A stretch of 45,934 bases of DNA from the NCBI RefSeq assembly GCF_003501885.1, contig NZ_QWFA01000078.1, forward strand, positions 1 through 45,934, in the 5' to 3' direction. Position numbers and translations under genes: made by a program. How positions within the stretch are numbered: position 1 is the stretch's first letter; each line of letters begins with the position of its first letter. This DNA is from Streptomyces globisporus. GTDB taxonomy: Bacteria; Actinomycetota; Actinomycetes; Streptomycetales; Streptomycetaceae. The notes below the pieces were generated by a model that was given only the letters and a program-made list of their open reading frames with translations, had not been told where the DNA came from and made no database searches. Below are positions 1-7,150 of the stretch, piece by piece.

Positions 1-46
1 CCCCTTCCCCCCGCCCCTTCCTCCGGAACATCCCTCAGGAGCGACC

Positions 47-1342
47 ATGACCGCGGCACCGGCCGTGCCCCAGCCCCCGGCTGGAACCATCGTGGCACCG
101 AGCAGCAGCGTCCGCGCGTGGACGGTGACCGCGCTGCTGGTGGTCTTCATGATGATCAATTTCGCCGACAAGTCCGTCCTCGGCCTGGCGGCGGACGAGA
201 TACGCGCCGACCTCGGTCTCGGCGCCACGCAGTTCGGGCTCGCCAACAGCGCGTTCTTCCTGCTTTTCTCCGTCGCCGCCGTCGTGGTGGGCATGGCGGC
301 CGACCGGGTCTCGCCGAAGGTGCTGCTCCTGGTCATGGCCCTGCTGTGGTCGGTGGCTCAGGTGCCGGCGGCCATCGGCGGGGGACTCGCCGTGCTCGTG
401 GCCTCACGGGTGTTCCTCGGCGCGGCGGAGGGGCCGGCCTTCCCCGTCGCCCAGCAGGCCACCCTGGCGTGGTTCCCCAACGAGAAGCGCAACCTGCCCG
501 GTGCGCTGATCACCATCGGCATCACCCTCGGGGTGATCATCTCCGCCCCGGGTCTGACCTGGGTGATCCAGAACCACGGCTGGCGCTCGGCCCTGTGGGT
601 GCTCGCCGCCGTCGGTGTCGCATGGGCCCTGGCCTGGGCGGCGCTGGGCGCCGACAGCCCCCGCGGCCGGGACGGGGGAGACGCGGCGCGGGGGCACGGC
701 GGCGGGCAGGCGGTGCCCTACCGCCGGATCTTCGCCACCCGCACCTGGATCGGCGCCACTCTGGCCTACTTCACCAGCTACTGGACCGTGGCGCTCATGC
801 TGGTCTGGCTGCCGTCCTATCTGCGCAACGCCCTGGACTACTCGGCCGACACCGCGGGCATCGTCGTCGTCGCCCCCTGGGCGGTCGGCGCGGTCGTCCT
901 GTTCGGCCAGGCGTGGCTGACGGGCCGGCTGATGCGCCGGGGCTCCAGCAGCCGACGGGCCCGTGGACAGGTCGGCGGCGGACTGCTCGCGATCGGCGCC
1001 CTCTGCTGCCTGGCCGTACCGCTGACGGACTCGGTCGTGATCCAGACCGTGCTGATCGCCTGCGGCTTCGGCTTCGGCGGCTCGTACGCCACCGTGGCCG
1101 CGACGACCGTCGCGGAACTCGCCCCGCCCCAGCGAGCGGGTGGTGCGCTGGGCCTGATGAACGCCCTGGTCACGGTTGCTGGGCTGCTCGCACCCGCTGT
1201 CGTCGGAGCGCTCGTCGACGCCCAGGGCGTCGCCGGCTACGAACACGCCGTCCTGCTGTCCGGAGCGCTGATCGCGCTCGGCTCCGTCGTCGCCTTCGCC
1301 CTGATCGACCCGGAGCGCGACAGGGCCCGGCTCCACGGCTGA
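47..1342 (+). CDS. MFS transporter
   Basis: A 431-residue major facilitator superfamily permease. Repeated hydrophobic segments run through the whole chain. The N-terminal half holds the family signature around NFADKSVLGLA and the loop VGMAADRVSPK (residues about 82-92), the usual motif-A position between helices 2 and 3. A basic, Gly-rich cytoplasmic loop near residues 203-225 divides the two six-helix halves. Overall it resembles the anion:cation symporter / phthalate-permease group, which takes up organic acids; the substrate is not readable. The ATG has a good ribosome site (AGGAG about 6 bases upstream). The aldehyde dehydrogenase starts 140 bases downstream on the same strand, so the pair may import and oxidise one carbon source (inference). 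Confidence 0.85.
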   Translation: MTAAPAVPQPPAGTIVAPSSSVRAWTVTALLVVFMMINFADKSVLGLAADEIRADLGLGATQFGLANSAFFLLFSVAAVVVGMAADRVSPKVLLLVMALLWSVAQVPAAIGGGLAVLVASRVFLGAAEGPAFPVAQQATLAWFPNEKRNLPGALITIGITLGVIISAPGLTWVIQNHGWRSALWVLAAVGVAWALAWAALGADSPRGRDGGDAARGHGGGQAVPYRRIFATRTWIGATLAYFTSYWTVALMLVWLPSYLRNALDYSADTAGIVVVAPWAVGAVVLFGQAWLTGRLMRRGSSSRRARGQVGGGLLAIGALCCLAVPLTDSVVIQTVLIACGFGFGGSYATVAATTVAELAPPQRAGGALGLMNALVTVAGLLAPAVVGALVDAQGVAGYEHAVLLSGALIALGSVVAFALIDPERDRARLHG

Positions 1343-1482
1343 CCTGCGCTCAGCCAGCAGCCCGTGTCGGGGCCCGCCCCGCGCGGAGGGGAGCGGCTCC
1401 GACGGGCCGCCTTCACCGCGAGAGTCCACCCGCGATCAATCCCGTAAGAGTTCACACCCCCCCACGAGCCTCAGGAGAAACC

Positions 1483-3201
1483 GTGAACACCACAGCCGCA
1501 GCAGCCGACACCGTTCCACTGGACCAGGCCGTGCGCGAGCTGCGCGACCACGCCGCAGCCTGGGCCGAGACTCCGCTGCCCGAGCGGATCGCCCTCCTGG
1601 AGCGGACCCTGCCCCGGATCGACGGGGCCGCCGAGGCCATGGTCGCCGACGCGGCCCGCGCCAAGGGCTACACCGCGACCTCCGCCTGGGCCGCCGAGGA
1701 CTGGGTCACGGCCCCCTGGGCCCTGGCCCGGGCGGTCAGCGCCCAACTCCACGTCCTGCGCCGGTTGGCCGCCGGACGTCACCCGCTGGACGCCGGGGCC
1801 GTACACAGCCGCGAGGACCGCACCGTCGTCGATGTCTTCCCCGCCACCCCCGCCGACCGCCTGCTCCTCAACGGTTTCACCGCGCAGGTGTGGGCCCTCC
1901 CCGGCACCACCCGCGAGCAGGTGCTGGGCCGGGCGGCGGGGGAGTACCGGGGACGGCCCGGAGGCCCCGGCGTCGCGCTGGTCCTCGGCGCGGGCAACGT
2001 CGCCGCCATCACCCCGCTCGACATCCTCCACAAGCTGTACGCGGAGGGCGAGGTCGTCCTCGCCAAGATGAACCCCGTCAACGCCTATCTCCGCCCGCAC
2101 TTCGAGAGGGTGTTCGGCGAGTTCGTGGAGCGCGGCTGGGTCCGCTTCGCCGACGGCGGCGCCGCCGAGGGCGCCTACCTCACCGGTCACGACGGCATCG
2201 ACTCCATCCATGTCACCGGCAGCGAGCGCACCCACGACGCCATCGTGTGGGGCACGGACGACCGGGCCGAGGAGCGCCGCCGCTCCGACACCCCGCTCAA
2301 CACCAAGCCGTTCACCAGCGAGCTGGGCGGGGTGAGCCCCTGCATCGTGACGCCCGGCCCCTGGAGCGCGGCGGATTTCCGCTTCCAGGCCGAGCACATC
2401 GTCACCAGCAAGCTGAACAACTCCGGCCACAACTGTGTCGCCACCCAGATCCTGGTCGTACCCGAGGACTGGGACGGCACCGAGCGACTGCTCGCCGAGA
2501 TCCGCGCGGTGCTGCGCGCCCTGCCGCCCCGCGCCGACTACTATCCGGGCGCGACCGACCGCGTGGACAAGGTTCTCGCGCACCACCCGAGGGCCGAGAC
2601 GTTCGGCCCCGACGGGTCCTGCCGCGTCCTCGTGTCCGAGATCGAGGAGATGGACGACGTCATGCTCACCGACGAGGTGTTCGCCGGCGCCCTCGGTGTC
2701 ATCCGACTGCCCGGCGGCGACGCGCCGGCGTTTCTGCGGGCAGCGACGGAGTTCGCCAACACCAGGCTGCCCGGCACCCTCGGCGCCACCCTGCTCGTCC
2801 ACCCGAGGACCGAACGCGCCCACCGGACCGCCGTGGACGAGGCCGTCGCCGGGCTGCGGTACGGCACGCTCGGCGTCAACTGCTGGTCGGCGTTCGGCTT
2901 TCTGCTCGGCTGTACGCCGTGGGGCGCCCATCCCGGCCACACCCGCCAGGCGATCGGCAGCGGGGTCGGATTCGTGCACAACGCCTTCCTGCTGGAGGAC
3001 GTCGAGAAGACGGTCCTGCAGGCGCCGTTCGCACCGTTCCCGCGCGGTCTGTTCACCGGCTCCCCGTCGCTGTCCCCGCGCCCGCCGTACTACGTCACCA
3101 ACCGCACGGGCCGTACGACGATGAAGCGCCTCACCGCCTGGACGACGGCCCCGTCCCTGACGAAGCTGCTGGGCATCTTCGCCTCCGCGCTGCGTGGGTG
3201 A
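1483..3201 (+). CDS. aldehyde dehydrogenase family protein
   Basis: A 572-residue NAD(P)-dependent aldehyde dehydrogenase superfamily member. The catalytic cysteine is in NNSGHNCVATQ (Cys318) and the general-base glutamate in SELGGVSP (Glu280); VTGSERTHDAIV marks the nucleotide-binding fold. The open frame runs far upstream through the MFS gene, but the real start is the GTG at 1483, which follows CAGGAG by 5 bases. It is longer than the ~490-residue norm, with an extended C-terminus (after about residue 500) rich in Pro/Arg. The substrate is unknown. It lies directly after the MFS transporter in the same orientation, and its stop is only 34 bases from that of the convergent phosphoesterase. 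Confidence 0.85.
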   Translation: MNTTAAAADTVPLDQAVRELRDHAAAWAETPLPERIALLERTLPRIDGAAEAMVADAARAKGYTATSAWAAEDWVTAPWALARAVSAQLHVLRRLAAGRHPLDAGAVHSREDRTVVDVFPATPADRLLLNGFTAQVWALPGTTREQVLGRAAGEYRGRPGGPGVALVLGAGNVAAITPLDILHKLYAEGEVVLAKMNPVNAYLRPHFERVFGEFVERGWVRFADGGAAEGAYLTGHDGIDSIHVTGSERTHDAIVWGTDDRAEERRRSDTPLNTKPFTSELGGVSPCIVTPGPWSAADFRFQAEHIVTSKLNNSGHNCVATQILVVPEDWDGTERLLAEIRAVLRALPPRADYYPGATDRVDKVLAHHPRAETFGPDGSCRVLVSEIEEMDDVMLTDEVFAGALGVIRLPGGDAPAFLRAATEFANTRLPGTLGATLLVHPRTERAHRTAVDEAVAGLRYGTLGVNCWSAFGFLLGCTPWGAHPGHTRQAIGSGVGFVHNAFLLEDVEKTVLQAPFAPFPRGLFTGSPSLSPRPPYYVTNRTGRTTMKRLTAWTTAPSLTKLLGIFASALRG

Positions 3202-3235
3202 CACCCCGGCGGTCCGGCCCGCCCGCCCTCCGCCG

Positions 3236-4468
3236 TCAGGACGCGGCGGCCCCCTGCGGGGACCGGAGGACGAGCAGGGTGATCTCGCTGGGGGCGAAGA
3301 CGCGGAAGGGCGGGCCCCAGAAGCCGGTGCCTCGGCTGGTGTAGAGGAGGGTGCGCGCGCCGTGGCGGCTGAGGCCCGCGACCGCAGGCTGGTCGACGCG
3401 GACCAGGTAGTGGAACGGCCAGATCTGGCCGCCGTGGGTGTGGCCGGAGAGCTGGAGGTCGATGCCGTGGGCCGCCGCGCGGTCGATGAACTTGGGCTGA
3501 TGGGCGAGGAGCAGGACGGGGAGAGCGGGATCGGCGCCGTCGAGGGCTCCCGCGAGGTGGGCGCGGTGGCCCGCCAGCCCGGATGATTCGGCGGTGACGT
3601 CGTCGACGCCGGCGACCACGAGGCTGTCACCGCCGCGTTCGAGCAGCAGATGGCGGTTGCGCAGCGGCTCCCACCCCAGCTCGTCCATCAGATCGACCCA
3701 GCCCTGGGCCTCGCTGTAGTACTCGTGGTTGCCGGTGACGTAGACCCGGGCCCGGGTGGCCTGCACCGTGCCCAGGGGAGCGGCCTGGGCACGACGGCGT
3801 TCGGCCGTGCCGTCCGCGATGTCGCCCGTGTGGCAGACGAGATCGGCCTCCAGGGTGTTCACCGTGTCGCAGACGCGTGCGGACCAGCGGGCGCGGTCGA
3901 GCGGACCGTAGTGGGTGTCGGTGATCAGGACGACCCGGGTGCCGTCCAACCCGGCTCCCAGGCGCGGGAGTTCCACGTCGAGCCGACGGACGCGCGGCAC
4001 GCGTCGGGCCTCGGTGTACCCCCGGGCGAGCAGCGCGGCGGCGACACCGAGGACGGCCCAGGTGACGATGCGCGCCCGGTCCTGCCCGTCGCCGACGCCG
4101 ACAAAGGTCAGGGCGAGCCGCAACAGGACGCCGAGCAGAACGGACCAGGTGAACAGGACCCATATGCCGCCGAGCAGCGTGTCCCCGAGGATCGCCGCCC
4201 GGTCCTGCTGACGCCGACCGTGGCCCCGCGCCATCGCGAACGGCATGACGACCAGACCGAGGACGAACAACCCGGTGCCGGCCAGTGCGACGGTGAACGG
4301 CCAGCGCTGACCGGTGTGCAGGAGAACCCAGCACGGCACGGCCCACAGCAGGACGGGAGCGACCAGGGGGATGTAGCGCATCAGACGCTGCAGCCGACTC
4401 CGCGGCGCTTCTCGCGCCGCACCGCCTGCCGCACCGTCCGCGGATCGGGTATCGCTGGTCTCGGTCAC
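3236..4468 (-). CDS. membrane-anchored metallophosphoesterase
   Basis: A 410-residue calcineurin-like phosphoesterase of the YkuE/YaeI type. The first ~150 residues contain several hydrophobic helices, so the enzyme is membrane-tethered. The catalytic domain follows with all metal-binding motifs in order: ITDTHYG, VCHTGDIADG, VTGNHEYYS, LLAHQPKF and LSGHTHGGQIWPF. Relatives hydrolyse phosphodiester or lipid pyrophosphate substrates (for example UDP-diacylglucosamine in E. coli YaeI); the substrate here is not known. The start is GTG with a strong AGGAGG about 7 bases upstream. The N-terminus is Asp/Ala/Arg-rich and cytoplasmic. It is transcribed toward the aldehyde dehydrogenase gene. Confidence 0.9.
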   Translation of the reverse strand: MTETSDTRSADGAAGGAAREAPRSRLQRLMRYIPLVAPVLLWAVPCWVLLHTGQRWPFTVALAGTGLFVLGLVVMPFAMARGHGRRQQDRAAILGDTLLGGIWVLFTWSVLLGVLLRLALTFVGVGDGQDRARIVTWAVLGVAAALLARGYTEARRVPRVRRLDVELPRLGAGLDGTRVVLITDTHYGPLDRARWSARVCDTVNTLEADLVCHTGDIADGTAERRRAQAAPLGTVQATRARVYVTGNHEYYSEAQGWVDLMDELGWEPLRNRHLLLERGGDSLVVAGVDDVTAESSGLAGHRAHLAGALDGADPALPVLLLAHQPKFIDRAAAHGIDLQLSGHTHGGQIWPFHYLVRVDQPAVAGLSRHGARTLLYTSRGTGFWGPPFRVFAPSEITLLVLRSPQGAAAS

Positions 4469-4661
4469 GCTTGCCCTCCTGAGCTTCTGCCGGGGCGGAT
4501 TCCGCAGCCGATGCCCTGCTTCTGCTCCGGCCCCACTGCCGGATTCTCTCGCAGGACGCGGGATCCGCTTCGGGCGTCGGCTTCCGGCCCCTGGTCATCA
4601 CGCCACGACGATCTTCAGTCCTGCGGTCCGCGATTCAGGCCCGAGCCGGCCCCGGCGCTCG

Positions 4662-4673
4662 TAGGATGCGTGG
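4662..4673 (+). promoter_or_regulatory. candidate leaderless promoter -10 box
   Basis: TAGGAT lies exactly 6 bases before the ATG of the small exported protein. This matches the TANNNT -10 box placed so that transcription starts at the A of the start codon. No convincing -35 hexamer is visible, and the purine run near the ATG is a poor ribosome site. Confidence 0.4.
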
Positions 4674-4967
4674 ATGTCCAAGCCGATACGGATGAGGCGC
4701 CGCACCTGGGTCGGCGCGTGGGCGGTGCTGTGCGCGGCCGGTCTCGCCGCCACTGCCGCACTGCAGGACTCCTCGGCAGCGGACCCGCGGCCCGCCGAGT
4801 CCGTCAGCGCTGAGTGCGACGAACTCATCGCCGAGGTCGGGAAGCAACTGGCCAAGCCCGAACAGGATCGCGAGGAAGAGGGAATACTGGCCTTCTCGCG
4901 GGGCTCGGCCAGCACCCTCGAAGACTGCGACGACGAGCTTCGCAGCTATCTCCTCAGCAATCAGTGA
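4674..4967 (+). CDS. small exported hypothetical protein
   Basis: A 97-residue protein not recognised as any named family. Residues 1-13 are basic, followed by a hydrophobic stretch (about 14-30, WVGAWAVLCAAGLAATAAL) that looks like a signal peptide or single membrane anchor. The mature part is acidic, with two cysteines (SAECDEL and LEDCDDEL) that could form one disulfide, and is predicted to be mostly helical. It stands alone: the phosphoesterase is divergent and the subtilase starts 358 bases downstream. It may be translated from a leaderless transcript. Codon bias matches its neighbours, so it is likely real. Confidence 0.6.
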   Translation: MSKPIRMRRRTWVGAWAVLCAAGLAATAALQDSSAADPRPAESVSAECDELIAEVGKQLAKPEQDREEEGILAFSRGSASTLEDCDDELRSYLLSNQ

Positions 4968-5325
4968 CGCCCCTCTGCCGCTGACGTACGGCAGCGCGAA
5001 AGAGTGCGAAGCGGGCGAAAGTCCTCATGCGGCCGGAGCGCACGAACCGTTCACCGACGCGCATCCACCGGACGTGACGCGGCCCCGCACGCCGGCGTGT
5101 CCGTCGCCGCCCCCGTCGCACCGCCGTTCCTTTAGGTAGGGCTACGTATTGATAGGCGCCGTCCGAGCGCCGCAAACTCTGGGCGGCAAAGCCCATCACA
5201 GGTCATCCCCGAGGCCGCCCGGCCCGATCTCCCGTCACCACGGCATCTCTCCGTGGTGCCCGCACGCCGGGCGGTCCACCCCCACCAGGCCCGACCGGGT
5301 CTGTGACGCATCAAGAGGAGAAGCT
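4968..5325. other. intergenic region upstream of the subtilase
   Basis: This 358-base stretch holds no supported gene. Directly after the small protein is a weak hairpin (CTGCCG at 4975-4980 with CGGCAG at 4989-4994). The AT-richest patch, around 5131-5152 (TTTAGG through ATTGATAG), is the most likely promoter area for the protease. Its ribosome site, AGAGGAGA, is at 5313-5321. An open frame on the plus strand continues through the region but has no ribosome site or plausible N-terminus. Confidence 0.5.
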
Positions 5326-6939
5326 GTGGATCGTCCCGTTCGCACCTTGCGGAGACTGCTCGCCGTCGGAGCCGGTGCCGCCCTGATCGTCGGAGCCGCC
5401 ACGACCGCCGGGGCCACGGCCGCGCCCGTACCGACGGGCGGCGGCGAAGGCCGCATCGTCGGTGCGGACCGCCCCGACGCGGTCGAAGGCTCCTACATCG
5501 TCACGCTCAAGGACTCCGTGGCCCGTACGGAGATACCCTCCGTCGCGCGGTCCCTGTCCCAGCGCCACGCGGGCCAGGTGCGGAGCACCTACACCACCGC
5601 CCTGCGCGGCTTCTCGGTGAAGATGAGCGAGGAGAGGGCCAAGCGCCTGGCCGCCGACCCCTCGGTGGCCCGCGTGGAAGCCGACGGCGCGGCGTACGCC
5701 ACCGGCACCCAGCCCAATCCGCCCAGTTACGGCCTGGACCGCATCGACCAGCGCAACCTCCCGCTGGACAGGAGCTTCACCTATCCCAGCGACGCCTCCA
5801 ACGTCACGGTCTACGTCGTCGACTCCGGTGTCCGCATGAGCCACAGCGACTTCGGCGGCCGGGCCACCAGCGGCTACGACTTCATCGACAACGACGCCAA
5901 CGCATCAGACTGTCATGGGCATGGCACCCACGTCGCCGGGACGGCCGCGGGCAGCTCCTACGGGGTCGCCAAGGCCGCCAAGATCGTCAGTGTCCGTGTG
6001 CTGAACTGCCAGGGCAGCTCCGGCACAACCTGGGACCCGGTCCTCCGCGGCATCGACTGGGTCACCAAGAACGCCAAGAAGCCCGCCGTGGTCAACATGA
6101 GCGTCGGCGGCGGCAAGACCCAGTCCATCAACGACGCGATCAACAACTCCATCGCCTCCGGCATCACCTGGATCGTCGCGGCGGGGAACAACAACGCCGA
6201 CTCCTGCCAGTACTCGCCCTCGTCCACCCCGGCGGCGATCACGGTCGGCGCCACGAACAGCTCGGACGCCCGCGCCACCGGCTGGAGCAACGGCCAGGCC
6301 TCCAACTACGGCACCTGCCTCGACATCTTCGCCCCCGGCGACAAGATCATCTCCTCGTCCAACGCGGGCGACAGCGCCAACCAGTCCATGAGCGGCACCT
6401 CCATGGCATCCCCGCACACGGCCGGCGCCGCCGCCCTGCTCCTGGCCGCCACCCCGTCGCTCACCCCCGCCCAGGTCCGCGACAAGCTCATCGCCGACGC
6501 CACCCCGGACAAGATCAGCGACGCCCGCCCCGGCTCACCCAACCGCTTGCTCTTCACCGGCACCGGCGGCGGTGAGGACCCCACCGATCCCCCCGGCAAG
6601 AGGTTCGAGAGCACCGGTCAGGTCCAGATCCGCGACAACGCCACCGTCGAGTCCCCGATCACCGTGACCGGCATCGACGGCAACGCCCCCGCCAACCTGT
6701 CGGTCACCCTCGACATCCGCCACACCTTCCGCGGTGACCTCAAGGTCGAACTGCTGCCCCCGGGCGGGGGCGCGGCCGTCCTGAAGAACTTCGACTCCAA
6801 CGACAGCGCCGACAACGTCCAGGGCACGTTCACGGTCAATGCCTCCAACAGCCCCGCCAACGGCGTCTGGAAGCTCCGCGTCACCGACAACTGGGTCAAC
6901 GACACCGGCTCCATCAACTCCTGGTCCCTCCAGTTCTGA
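5326..6939 (+). CDS. secreted S8 serine peptidase (subtilase) with P-domain
   Basis: A 537-residue extracellular subtilisin-like protease. In order: a signal peptide (about 1-35, Arg-rich then Ala/Gly hydrophobic), an I9-type inhibitory propeptide (SYIVTLKD through ARVEADG), the catalytic domain, and a C-terminal proprotein-convertase P/Homo B domain (about 420-537). The triad is Asp166 (VVDSGV), His199 (HGHGTHVAG) and Ser359 (SGTSMASPH), with the oxyanion Asn in VAAGNNN. A Gly/Asp/Pro linker (GTGGGEDPTDPPGK) joins the catalytic and P domains. The GTG start was chosen because AGAGGAG lies 6 bases upstream; the longer frame upstream has no such site. A large regulator follows on the same strand after a strong terminator. 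Confidence 0.95.
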   Translation: MDRPVRTLRRLLAVGAGAALIVGAATTAGATAAPVPTGGGEGRIVGADRPDAVEGSYIVTLKDSVARTEIPSVARSLSQRHAGQVRSTYTTALRGFSVKMSEERAKRLAADPSVARVEADGAAYATGTQPNPPSYGLDRIDQRNLPLDRSFTYPSDASNVTVYVVDSGVRMSHSDFGGRATSGYDFIDNDANASDCHGHGTHVAGTAAGSSYGVAKAAKIVSVRVLNCQGSSGTTWDPVLRGIDWVTKNAKKPAVVNMSVGGGKTQSINDAINNSIASGITWIVAAGNNNADSCQYSPSSTPAAITVGATNSSDARATGWSNGQASNYGTCLDIFAPGDKIISSSNAGDSANQSMSGTSMASPHTAGAAALLLAATPSLTPAQVRDKLIADATPDKISDARPGSPNRLLFTGTGGGEDPTDPPGKRFESTGQVQIRDNATVESPITVTGIDGNAPANLSVTLDIRHTFRGDLKVELLPPGGGAAVLKNFDSNDSADNVQGTFTVNASNSPANGVWKLRVTDNWVNDTGSINSWSLQF

Positions 6940-7046
6940 TCCGGCCTGCGCCTCCCGCCCGGTGAGCCTCTGCGAACCTCACCGGTCCGGGGCGGGGGGC
7001 CTCTGCGGCGCCCGCACATGCGCCGCAGACGCCACTCCTCTTTCCA

Positions 7047-7088
7047 GGGCCGTCGGAACGGGCCATCATGAGTCCGTTCCGACGGCCC
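7047..7088 (+). terminator. intrinsic terminator after the subtilase
   Basis: A perfect 15-bp stem (7047-7061 pairing with 7074-7088, GGGCCGTCGGAACGG and its complement) around a 12-base loop, about 107 bases after the subtilase stop. A smaller hairpin (CCGGTGAG 6959-6966 with CTCACCGG 6978-6985) lies between them. As is usual in Streptomyces, no U-tract follows. Confidence 0.75.
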
Positions 7089-7150
7089 GGTCGCATCGCC
7101 CGCCCGTACCTCCGTCCTGCCGATGCCGCTCAGGAGCGCGGAAGGAAGCC

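Noticed and set aside
3202..3240. Terminator between the aldehyde dehydrogenase and the phosphoesterase genes
   Set aside because: Only short GC repeats (CGGCGG/CCGCCG) can pair; too weak in this base composition.
1471..3630. Long antisense frames over the aldehyde dehydrogenase, and similar long frames elsewhere
   Set aside because: They are typical high-GC shadow frames: Arg/Gly/Pro-rich, no domains, no ribosome sites.
6839..7150. Longer N-terminus for the LuxR regulator
   Set aside because: The open frame runs back through the end of the subtilase and the strong terminator; GTG 7151 has a ribosome site and the family-like start.
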